Below, piece after piece: positions 8,510 through 16,937 of a stretch of 64,000 nucleotides of DNA. The DNA comes from Planctomycetota bacterium (GTDB lineage: Bacteria > Planctomycetota > UBA1135 > UBA2386), in NCBI GenBank assembly GCA_014192625.1, contig BJHM01000003.1, forward strand, positions 120,439 through 184,438, read 5' to 3'. How positions within the stretch are numbered: the stretch's first letter is position 1; the number at the start of each line of letters is the position of its first letter. The notes beneath the pieces were generated by a model, which worked only from the letters and a program-made list of their open reading frames with translations, searched no databases and was not told where the DNA came from. The translations under genes and the position numbers were made by a program.

Positions 8510-10498
8510 GTGAAACCAAGGTACCTAACCGCGCTCATTGCATTGGCCGCCCTGATGGTGGCGCTCACTCTGTGGCAAACGGCAGCAGAAGAGCTCTCTA
8601 CCACACCTGCCGCAAACCTCCCGGAGCTTGGCAACCCAACACCAGCAGTTGCTTTAGCGCCGCCGCTGCAGCGCACCAAAAAAGCAGCGACCGGTGCCCC
8701 GTCGGCAACGGAGCCGACGCAGGGGATCCTAGGCCACCTCGTGGACGAGACCGGAATGCCCGTGATCGCGGCGCAGTTGTTTGCCATGCAAGTCACCGCC
8801 AACGACCCGTTTACTCTGGCGAGCCTCGCAATGCGCGGCGTGATCCTGCCAGCGCTCTGCAGCGGGACCTCAAATGCAGACAGCACCTTTCGCCTAGCGA
8901 TTGGCGTTGAACACCTTGGTATCGCCTGTCAACTGCGCGGCCTCCACCCCGAGTTTGCAGATCTCGTCACCAAATCCGCCCTGATTGAGCGCGGCGTCTG
9001 GCGCGATCTTGGCAACGTCATGATGCTGCGCGGCATCCCGGTCATCGGCACTGTGACGGCGCTCGATAGCTCAGCGCCGATCGGCGGCGCCACCGTGACA
9101 CTCAGGCCAACTGCGCAGGCATTTGGCATCACGCCGACACCAGGCCGCGAACGCGGGATCATTGCAATCACTGACAGCAATGGCGCGTTCCTGTTCTCAC
9201 ACACATTGCCTGGCTCCTATGCGATTAGAGCAGAAGCGAAGGGCTTTGCCTGTGTCGATCTGCAGCACCAGATAGTTCAGGCAAACGAGTCCAATGCATT
9301 TGATCTGGCACTGCAAAGCGGCAGCACGATTGGCGGCGTAATCACAGACCTCGCCGGTCGCGCCATCCAAGATGCGTTCGTACGCGCCGAGGCTTTGGCC
9401 AATCCCAGCCAGGCAACCGTGGATGCCAAGTCCGATGCAGACGGCCGTTTTATTTTGACCGGCGTGAGTATCGGAAACTACCGGTTGCTGGCGGCGGCAA
9501 CGGATTATCAACAAGCCACCGTAGAGCCCATCGCACAGAACGAACAGAACGTGACGATCGCCCTGCCGCCGCAAATTGCCATCTGGCTCCGCGTCGTAGA
9601 CACAGCTAACAAATCGATCGATTCCTACGACGTGCTCGCGCGCCAGTGGGACCTAAAAGGCTCAGGTGCTGCACAAATACCGCAGTCCCTGCGTGCACGG
9701 GCGCGCCCCGCAGATTTGACGGCTGGCCGCTTTCGATTCGCCGGCTTTGACCCAGGCGAATACCGATTTGAAGTTTCCGCAGCAGGTTTTGCGCACGCCG
9801 CCTCCGAGGTCCTGCAACTCGAAGCGAACGGACTGGAGACAGAGGTGCAGATCACGTTGCGCGCTGGTGGCAGCCTAAGTGGCACGATCCTGTTTGCCGA
9901 TGGCAGCCCGATCGCCAATGGCTCGCTGCGGTTGATGCCAATGAGCAGCGAATCGAGTTCGGCGCTCGCGCTGTTTCGTTCTCTGGTCAGTTTTGGCGCG
10001 ACCGAGGCAACCACCCTGAGCGCGCAAGATGGCAGCTACCACTTTGTGAATGTCACCCCTGGCGTCTACCAAATCGACATCCGGCATAACGCAGTAGCGC
10101 CGCGCATCCGTCGCGGTATCGCGGTGCACGAAGGAATCGAAACTCGCATCGAGCCGCTGTCGCTCGCCAGCGGCTCAAAGTTGTTTGGCACCGTGCTGCT
10201 GGACCGACAGCCGTTGGCCAACGCGCGCGTGCAAGTGCTCGCCGTCTTGTCTGAGCAGGCGGCACGCGGCCAAGTGGGTGAAACTCGAACAGACGCGGCG
10301 GGAACCTGGGAACTTTCGCAACGGCTTGCACCGGGCAGATACCAAGTGATCGTTGGGCGAGTCGACGCTGACAACCCATTCCTTGAGTCAGCCGATCACA
10401 CGCAGAGCCGTGTCGAGTTGGAACTCAACGGAGAACCCGCGCGCCGAGTCGATCTCACGCTCCTCAATTCGCCACCACCGGGCCAAGCAGGCAAGTAG
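8510..10498 (+). CDS. carboxypeptidase-regulatory-like repeat protein, membrane-anchored
   Basis: About 662 residues from the GTG at 8510, which places a basic start (MKPRYLT) directly before one hydrophobic helix (ALIALAALMVALTLW). The rest is extracytoplasmic and built from at least five carboxypeptidase-regulatory-like (CarboxypepD_reg/SpaA-type beta sandwich) repeats. They are recognised by recurring GxVxDxxGxPIxxAxV, D.dGrFxxxxLxPGxYxxxAxAxGY-type phrases, for example ADGRFILTGVSIGNYRL and FAGFDPGEYRFEVSAAGF. Such proteins are common in Planctomycetota and Bacteroidota; binding or scaffold roles are assumed, not shown. A longer frame starts at 8399, but the extra 37 residues look non-coding. 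Confidence 0.75.
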   Translation: MKPRYLTALIALAALMVALTLWQTAAEELSTTPAANLPELGNPTPAVALAPPLQRTKKAATGAPSATEPTQGILGHLVDETGMPVIAAQLFAMQVTANDPFTLASLAMRGVILPALCSGTSNADSTFRLAIGVEHLGIACQLRGLHPEFADLVTKSALIERGVWRDLGNVMMLRGIPVIGTVTALDSSAPIGGATVTLRPTAQAFGITPTPGRERGIIAITDSNGAFLFSHTLPGSYAIRAEAKGFACVDLQHQIVQANESNAFDLALQSGSTIGGVITDLAGRAIQDAFVRAEALANPSQATVDAKSDADGRFILTGVSIGNYRLLAAATDYQQATVEPIAQNEQNVTIALPPQIAIWLRVVDTANKSIDSYDVLARQWDLKGSGAAQIPQSLRARARPADLTAGRFRFAGFDPGEYRFEVSAAGFAHAASEVLQLEANGLETEVQITLRAGGSLSGTILFADGSPIANGSLRLMPMSSESSSALALFRSLVSFGATEATTLSAQDGSYHFVNVTPGVYQIDIRHNAVAPRIRRGIAVHEGIETRIEPLSLASGSKLFGTVLLDRQPLANARVQVLAVLSEQAARGQVGETRTDAAGTWELSQRLAPGRYQVIVGRVDADNPFLESADHTQSRVELELNGEPARRVDLTLLNSPPPGQAGK

Positions 10499-10595
10499 CC
10501 ACGCGAGTGACGAGGGGCACCAAGCACGCGGCGCGCAGGGTCGCAAACTGTTCGCCACTACCGACCAAACATAGGCCGGTAGCAGCGCGGGGCAC

Positions 10596-11927
10596 TCACC
10601 TCGTGATTGCGAGTTGTGCGTTCACGATGCCAGCTCCGTAGGTCGTGTCGTAGCCAACTGTGCCGCGATCCGTGCAGCTGGTCTCAATCGCAGAGCGGAT
10701 CTGCGCCGCGGTGTAGGTCGGATGCGCTGCCTTCACGAGTGCCGCGACAGCTGCAACATGCGGCGTCGCCATCGAAGTACCTTGGAAGAAGTAGTAGTTA
10801 AACGTGGCTGGGGTCGCAGAAGAGCCAAACGTGTTTTGCAAAATGCCGTCGCCAAACCCGTCGCCATTCTGGTCAACCCCAGTATCACCACCAGGTGCGC
10901 TGACATCGATGCCGGTGCCGGAGGTGCCGTATCGGGGTTTCGTGCCATCAAACCGCGTCGCACCAACCGCGATGCACTGCGTGTAGGCCGCGGGATAACC
11001 AAGGCCCGTTCTTCCAGTATTGCCAGTCGCCGAACAAATCACCACGCCCCGACCGCTGGCATAGACCACAGCGGCTTGCAGCGTTGTCGATCCCGATGTG
11101 CCACCAAGGCTCATGTTGATCACGTGGGCACCATGGTCGGCGGCCCATGTGATGCCATTGGCGACCACAGTCAAGCTGCCGGTGCCTGAAGCGTCGAGCA
11201 CACGCACTGGCATGATTTTGCATGTATGGGCGATACCTGCGACGCCGATCCCGTTGTTGGTGCGCTGTGCTATGGTGCCCGTGACGTGCGTGCCGTGACC
11301 ATTTTCATCGTTGGGGTGGCCATCTTCTACGACCGCATCAAAAGGGAATACAAACGTCGTTCCGACTAGGTCCGGTGCAGGAATAAAAACACCATTTGTT
11401 TCATAAGCGACGCCCGTGTCGACCACCGCCACCACTGCTCCCGTGCCAGTGGTAGTGGTCCACGCAGCTTCCGCCCGGATGCCATAGTTGCTTACACGAC
11501 TATTGCTCAACGCGCCTTGATTGTAGAAATTCCATTGATATGGGGCCCATAACGGATCCGTTGGGGTGACCTGCGTATGTGCGAGCGGATCGCGCTCGGC
11601 GTAATCAACACATTCCTGCGCATTGAGCCACTGCACCCAAGCCTCGGTCATCGAAGGAGCACAACGCAGCACCTCGAACGCACCGCTGAGGCCGCGGTCC
11701 ACCAGTTGAAGGCCAACCGTTTCCACTGCCGCGCGCAACGCATCGCCGTCCACCGCATCTTTAAAGCGCACGACGATTCGATCGCTGGTCATCATCGGCT
11801 TCGATGAAGAGCCATTGGCAAAGCCTTTGACAATGAGACCAGGCGCCGGGTTTACCGGACTCAAAACTTGAGCGAGCAGAGAGGTTGCAAGTGGCAGCAG
11901 AACAATAAAGCGAGCTTGAAAAACCAT
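10596..11927 (-). CDS. secreted subtilisin-like serine protease (S8 family)
   Basis: Extracellular or periplasmic endopeptidase of 443 residues. A signal peptide (FIVLLPLATSLLA) is followed by an inhibitor_I9/fervidolysin-like propeptide (residues 45-120, IVVRFKDAVDGDAL) and the catalytic domain. The triad is Asp170 in VAVVDTG, His211 in NGHGTHVTG and Ser385 in GTSMATPH, with oxyanion Asn303 in SATGNTG. The chain ends just after the catalytic domain (YGAGIVNAQLAI), so no C-terminal adhesion domain is present. The ATG at 11927 has a CGGAG ribosome binding site at the right distance. Divergent from the molybdopterin oxidoreductase gene, with about 280 bp between. Confidence 0.95.
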   Translation of the reverse strand: MVFQARFIVLLPLATSLLAQVLSPVNPAPGLIVKGFANGSSSKPMMTSDRIVVRFKDAVDGDALRAAVETVGLQLVDRGLSGAFEVLRCAPSMTEAWVQWLNAQECVDYAERDPLAHTQVTPTDPLWAPYQWNFYNQGALSNSRVSNYGIRAEAAWTTTTGTGAVVAVVDTGVAYETNGVFIPAPDLVGTTFVFPFDAVVEDGHPNDENGHGTHVTGTIAQRTNNGIGVAGIAHTCKIMPVRVLDASGTGSLTVVANGITWAADHGAHVINMSLGGTSGSTTLQAAVVYASGRGVVICSATGNTGRTGLGYPAAYTQCIAVGATRFDGTKPRYGTSGTGIDVSAPGGDTGVDQNGDGFGDGILQNTFGSSATPATFNYYFFQGTSMATPHVAAVAALVKAAHPTYTAAQIRSAIETSCTDRGTVGYDTTYGAGIVNAQLAITR

Positions 11928-12207
11928 GGGTTGACTCCGAACAAGGGCTGAGTGTTCGAGACAGGAAGAATCCCTCTCTGAACTTTACTTTCTCATCCTA
12001 GGTCAAGTTTTCTACTCCCGCAAGTAGCTCCGCAAGACGACGCAGGGCTTCACTGACCGAGTGTGGAAATCCGCTGCCAGTAAAAAACCCACGGCCTTGA
12101 ACTGCCTTGTCGCATCGATAGCTCGCTCAAATTACGCTCTGCAGTTCGGCATCGGCTGCCGCCGCACTTCATCGCGCGAGCCCAAACCGTTATCGTTTGC
12201 GGCCTGC

Positions 12208-14973
12208 ATGGACCATGGCACGCTAAGAACCACTCCGCTCGAGAACTTCCCACCGCCAGAAAGTTGGGATCACTGGGAAGAACTCGACGCCGCCGCATGG
12301 CCGCGCCGGGTGATGAAGCAATACAGCCTCGTGCCGACCATTTGCTTCAACTGCGAAGCCGCCTGCGGACTCATTGCCTACGTCGACAAGCAGGATGGCA
12401 AGATCCGCAAGGTGGAGGGCAACCCGTTCCATCCTGGCTCGCGCGGCCGTAATTGCGCCAAAGGTCCGGCGACCATCAATCAGGTGCACGATCCGGACCG
12501 CGTGCTCTACCCGATGAAGCGCGTCGGGCCACGCGGCAGCGCAACGTTTGAGCGCACAACTTGGGATGAGGTGCTCGACACGCTGGCCGGTCGGATCCGC
12601 AAAGCCATCGTCGAAAAGCGCCTAACCGAGGTCATGTATCACGTCGGCCGCCCCGGCCACGATGGCTACATCGAGCGAGTGCTGCAGGCATGGGGCGTAG
12701 ATGGCCACAACTCGCACACCAATGTCTGCAGCGCCGCGGCACGCCTTGGCTATGTGCTCTGGAGCGGCCACGACCGGCCTTCACCGGACTATGAGCATGC
12801 CAAGTTCACGCTGCTGATCTCAAGCCATCTCGAGACCGGCCACTACTTCAACCCACACGCGCAGCGCATCATCGACAGCAAGATGAACGGCGGAAAACTC
12901 GCCGTCTGCGATATTCGCCTGTCCAACACGGCGAGCATGGCCGACTACTGGCTGGCACCGCGGCCTGGCACCGAAGGGCTGATGCTGCTCGGCTTCGTAC
13001 ATGTGCTACTGCGCGAAAACCTTGTCGACTGGCAGTTCGTGCACGACTGGGTCGATTGGCGCGCATACCAAAAGGCGGCCGGCAACGCGGTCGATTTTGC
13101 GCAGTTCAAACTCGATCTAAAAAAGGAGTACTCGCATGCGACACCGGTGCATGTTGCCGAGGTTTGTGGCCTCGAACCTGCGACCATCGAGACCATTGGC
13201 TGCGAAATCGGCAAGGCCGGTGCAAAGTTCGCTTCGCACGTTTGGCGCAACACCGCCGCCGGTAACGAAGGCGGGTGGGCCGTCGCGCGCAACCTGCAGT
13301 TCGTCTCCGTGTTGGTCGGCGCAGTCGGATCGCTCGGCGGCACGAATCCAGCAGGTGCGAATAAGTTTGTGCCTGCGCCGTTCATGAAGTCGAGCCCGCA
13401 GCAGGTGTGGAGCGAACTGCTCTACCCGCGCGAATGGCCGCTCACTCACCACGAGATGAGTTTCCTGTTGCCGCACTTCCTAAAGAGCGGTCGTGGCAAG
13501 ATCGACACCTACTTCACACGGGTATACAACCCGGTCTGGACCAACCCCGACGGCGTAGTGTGGATCGAAGCGCTCGGCGACGAAGCCCTGATCGGCTGCC
13601 ACGCCGTGCTGTCGCCGGTGTGGAACGAGACCTCGCGCTATGCCGACTACCTGTTGCCGATGGGCGTTGCCACCGAGCGACACGACCTGATGTCACAGGA
13701 AACGCATGCGGCAACTTGGATCGGTTTTCGCCAGCCAGTGCACCGCGTGCTCGCCGAACGCCAAGGTAAAAAAGTTGAGTGGACCTACGAGACCAACCCC
13801 GGCGAGGTGTGGGAAGAGGATGAGTTCTGGATCGCGCTCAGTTGGCGCATCGACCCGGATGGATCACTCGGCATCCGCCGCAACTTCGAGTCGCCATATC
13901 GCAAAGGCGAACGCATCACGATTGAAGAATACTACCGCTGGATCTTCGAGAACTCGGTGCCAGGCCTGCCCGCGGCCGCCGCGAAGGAAGGCCTCAGCCC
14001 GCTCGAATACATGCGCCGACACGGCTGCTTCCTCGTGCAGGATCAAATCTACAAGACGCACGAAACCGTGCTGCCGCCTGCTGAACACCAAATCGACGAA
14101 GACGAAGGAGTCGTTCGACAATACGGCAACGTGGTCGGCGTTTGGGCCGATGGCAAAGCACGCGTCGGGTTCCCCACACCGAGCAAGAAGCTCGAACTAT
14201 TCTCACAGACGATGGTCGACTGGGGCTGGCCCGAATACGCGACGCCGACCTACATCGAAAGTCACATCGATGAGCAAAAACTCGATCGCGCCAACGGTGA
14301 GATGGTGCTGGTCGGCACGTTCCGCCTACCGACGCTGATCCACACCCGCTCGGCCAACTCGAAGTGGCTGACCGAGTTGTCCAACACCAACCCGGTCTGG
14401 ATCCACCCCACCGATGCCGCGCGCGTCGGCGTGCAAATGGGCGATCTGGTGCGCGTGACGAGCCGCACGGGTTATTACGTGAACGCGGTGTGGGTCACCG
14501 AGGGCGTGCGTCCCGGCGTCGTCGCCTGCAGTCACCACCTCGGCCGTTGGAAGGTTTCCGGCGACCAGCAGAATGTGAACCGCTGGCAGCTGCATGACGT
14601 CGACTTCCGCAAACTCGAGGACGGCAAGTATCTGATCCGCCGCGTGAAGGACGTCGGCGCCTTTGAGAGCAGCGACCAAGACAGCAGCAAGGTCTGGTGG
14701 CACTCAGGCGGCGTGCACCAAAACTTTATCTTCCCCGTGCAGCCCGATCCGGTGAGCGGCATGCACTGCTGGCACCAGAAGGTCACCGTTGCTAAGGCCG
14801 AGGTTGGCGATCGCTACGGCGACGTGTTTGTCGACACCAACAAGTCGATGGCGATTTTTGAGGAGTGGCTTTTGAAGACGCGGCCCGCCGATGATCACGG
14901 CAAGAACGGCCTGCGCCGGCCGCTACACTTCAAGCGCGTCTGCCGCCCCGTCGACGCTGCCTACAAGCTGTAA
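12208..14973 (+). CDS. molybdopterin oxidoreductase catalytic subunit, SoeA/PhsA-like
   Basis: Large subunit of a bis-MGD molybdenum enzyme of the DMSO-reductase superfamily, 921 residues. An N-terminal [4Fe-4S] site is formed by C46, C49, C53 and C83 (CFNCEAAC...RNC), followed by the GPATINQ region. A probable Mo ligand is the cysteine of NVCSAA. The C-terminal molydop-binding domain contains NPVWIHPTDAARVGVQMGDLVRV. There is no Tat signal, which with the cytoplasm-facing partner at 4307-5845 suggests a SoeABC-like (sulfite) or related sulfur-compound enzyme; the substrate cannot be read from sequence. The ATG at 12208 is preferred over the GTG at 12061, whose extra 49 residues lack family character. 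Confidence 0.88.
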   Translation: MDHGTLRTTPLENFPPPESWDHWEELDAAAWPRRVMKQYSLVPTICFNCEAACGLIAYVDKQDGKIRKVEGNPFHPGSRGRNCAKGPATINQVHDPDRVLYPMKRVGPRGSATFERTTWDEVLDTLAGRIRKAIVEKRLTEVMYHVGRPGHDGYIERVLQAWGVDGHNSHTNVCSAAARLGYVLWSGHDRPSPDYEHAKFTLLISSHLETGHYFNPHAQRIIDSKMNGGKLAVCDIRLSNTASMADYWLAPRPGTEGLMLLGFVHVLLRENLVDWQFVHDWVDWRAYQKAAGNAVDFAQFKLDLKKEYSHATPVHVAEVCGLEPATIETIGCEIGKAGAKFASHVWRNTAAGNEGGWAVARNLQFVSVLVGAVGSLGGTNPAGANKFVPAPFMKSSPQQVWSELLYPREWPLTHHEMSFLLPHFLKSGRGKIDTYFTRVYNPVWTNPDGVVWIEALGDEALIGCHAVLSPVWNETSRYADYLLPMGVATERHDLMSQETHAATWIGFRQPVHRVLAERQGKKVEWTYETNPGEVWEEDEFWIALSWRIDPDGSLGIRRNFESPYRKGERITIEEYYRWIFENSVPGLPAAAAKEGLSPLEYMRRHGCFLVQDQIYKTHETVLPPAEHQIDEDEGVVRQYGNVVGVWADGKARVGFPTPSKKLELFSQTMVDWGWPEYATPTYIESHIDEQKLDRANGEMVLVGTFRLPTLIHTRSANSKWLTELSNTNPVWIHPTDAARVGVQMGDLVRVTSRTGYYVNAVWVTEGVRPGVVACSHHLGRWKVSGDQQNVNRWQLHDVDFRKLEDGKYLIRRVKDVGAFESSDQDSSKVWWHSGGVHQNFIFPVQPDPVSGMHCWHQKVTVAKAEVGDRYGDVFVDTNKSMAIFEEWLLKTRPADDHGKNGLRRPLHFKRVCRPVDAAYKL

Positions 14974-15031
14974 CCTCCTAGGCAGCAAAACTCGGGCTGC
15001 AAAACTCAGTGCCCGATGGTCCAGCGGCACC

Positions 15032-16834
15032 TCAGCTGGTCGGTTTCGCGGTGCTCGAGATCTGCAGTTCCGCCATCTGCTCGGCGCTGACCATGCCCGG
15101 CGCTTCGGCCATCAGATCAAATGCTGTTGCCGTCTTGGGGAACGCGATGACATCGCGGATGCCTTCCCGGCCGAGCGCCAGCGTGACGATGCGGTCAACA
15201 CCAAGCGCGATGCCGCCGTGTGGCGGACCACCATACTTGTAGGCGTCGAGTAGGAAGCCAAAGTTGATGCGCTGTTGCTCCTTGCTGACGCCGAGGAACT
15301 CAAACACCTTTGCTTGCAGATCCGGGCGATGGATGCGAATCGAGCCAGAGCCGAGCTCCCAGCCATTCATGACAAAGTCATAGGCACGGCTGCGGATGTT
15401 TTCGGTGTCCACGGAGAAGTCCTTCACGTCCCAATCGACCGGCGCGCTGAATGGATTGTGCGCGAACTGCCAGCGGCCCTTCTCCTCGTTGTATTCAAAC
15501 ATCGGGAAGTTGAGCACCCAGCAACAGCGAAACACCTTTGGATCGCGCAGCGAGAGGATGCCACCCACTTTGAGGCGAAGGTCACCCAGCGCCTTGTTGA
15601 CGACGCGCTTCTGATCCGCGACGAACAGCAACAGATCGCCGGGCAGCGCCCCCATGTGCGCACAAAGTTCCTTCCCCTTGTCGCCTTCGTAAAACTTCGC
15701 GATCGAGCCTTCGACACCGTTTGCGGTGATCTTGGCCCAAGCAAGTCCCTTCGCCCCGAGGCCCGTGACAAACGTCGTCAGTTCATCGATGCCTTTGCGC
15801 GAAAACTTTTCGGCAGCTCCGGTAGCGCAGATGCCTTTCACGATTCCGCCTTGCGCCACCGCACCGGCGAACACCTTGAAATCGCTTTTCTGCGCAAGCG
15901 CGGTGCAGTCGATCAAGGTCATCGCAAAGCGCAGGTCAGGCTTGTCACAGCCGTACTTGTCCATAGCCTCGGAGTAGTCAAACCGCGGGAACGGTTGTGG
16001 CAACTCGATGCCAAAGCCTTCGCGCATGCCATGGACCACCATGCTCTCGACCATGTCGAGCACGTCATGCTCCTCGACAAACGACATCTCCATGTCGATC
16101 TGCGTGAACTCAGGCTGACGATCGGCGCGCAGATCCTCATCGCGGAAGCAGCGCGCAATCTGGTAGTAGCGATCGAGTCCTGCCACCATGCAGAGCTGCT
16201 TGAAGATCTGCGGGCTCTGCGGCAGCGCGAAGAACTTGCCCGGATGCACGCGGCTCGGCACCAAGTAATCGCGCGCGCCCTCGGGAGTACTCTTGGTCAG
16301 AATCGGCGTTTCAATGTCGATGAACCGGTTCTGCTGGAGGTAGTTGCGGATCGCCGTGACAAACTTCGCGCGCTTCTGCAGCGCTTCCTGCAACGGCCGG
16401 CGGCGCAAATCGAGATAGCGATACTGCATACGCAGTTCTTCATTCGCCTCGATCTTGTCGTGGACCTCAAACGGTGGCGTCTCGGCCTCACTGAGCACCG
16501 TCAACGACAGCGCCACCAATTCGATCTCACCCGTGCTGCGGTTCTTGTTGATCTTGTCGGCATCGCGCCTGCGCACGCGACCGCGCACCGAAATCACGTC
16601 TTCCGCGCCAAGCCGCTTCACGGTTTCAAACATGCCGAGCAATGCGCCACCGGTCTCCTGATCCACCACCACCTGCGTCACGCCGTAACGGTCGCGCAAG
16701 TCGAGAAAAATCAACTGACCGTGATGGCGGTGATTCTCGATCCAGCCATTGAGCACGCACTCGGTGCCCTCATTGGAGGAACTCAGGTCGCCACATGTGT
16801 GGGTTCGTTGCCAGGAACTGCGCGTCTTGCTCAT
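15032..16834 (-). CDS. aspS: aspartate-tRNA ligase
   Basis: Class II aminoacyl-tRNA synthetase that charges tRNA-Asp; 600 residues, normal for the bacterial type. An OB-fold anticodon domain lies at residues 15-115 (VLNGWIENHRHHGQLIFLDLRD). The catalytic core has motif 2 (RCFRDEDLRADRQPEFTQID) and motif 3 (GGIALGVDRI), and the bacterial GAD insertion (KSDFKVFAGAVAQGG, residues 310-410) is present. Whether it also charges tRNA-Asn is not visible. The ATG at 16834 is chosen because the longer frame adds 96 residues unlike any AspRS. Convergent with the oxidoreductase gene, divergent from the Kelch gene. Confidence 0.97.
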   Translation of the reverse strand: MSKTRSSWQRTHTCGDLSSSNEGTECVLNGWIENHRHHGQLIFLDLRDRYGVTQVVVDQETGGALLGMFETVKRLGAEDVISVRGRVRRRDADKINKNRSTGEIELVALSLTVLSEAETPPFEVHDKIEANEELRMQYRYLDLRRRPLQEALQKRAKFVTAIRNYLQQNRFIDIETPILTKSTPEGARDYLVPSRVHPGKFFALPQSPQIFKQLCMVAGLDRYYQIARCFRDEDLRADRQPEFTQIDMEMSFVEEHDVLDMVESMVVHGMREGFGIELPQPFPRFDYSEAMDKYGCDKPDLRFAMTLIDCTALAQKSDFKVFAGAVAQGGIVKGICATGAAEKFSRKGIDELTTFVTGLGAKGLAWAKITANGVEGSIAKFYEGDKGKELCAHMGALPGDLLLFVADQKRVVNKALGDLRLKVGGILSLRDPKVFRCCWVLNFPMFEYNEEKGRWQFAHNPFSAPVDWDVKDFSVDTENIRSRAYDFVMNGWELGSGSIRIHRPDLQAKVFEFLGVSKEQQRINFGFLLDAYKYGGPPHGGIALGVDRIVTLALGREGIRDVIAFPKTATAFDLMAEAPGMVSAEQMAELQISSTAKPTS

Positions 16835-16937
16835 TTTTTGGTGTGCCGGAAAAGCCGCATGGAGTCGTACCCGCGCCGCTTGCATTGGTCCATGCCGAAT
16901 CCAGCGAGGATCCACCACTGTCGCTAAGCTCTCGCAC

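Noticed and set aside
12061..12207. GTG start at 12061 for the molybdopterin subunit
   Set aside because: The extra 49 residues lack a Tat signal or family similarity; the ATG at 12208 fits better.
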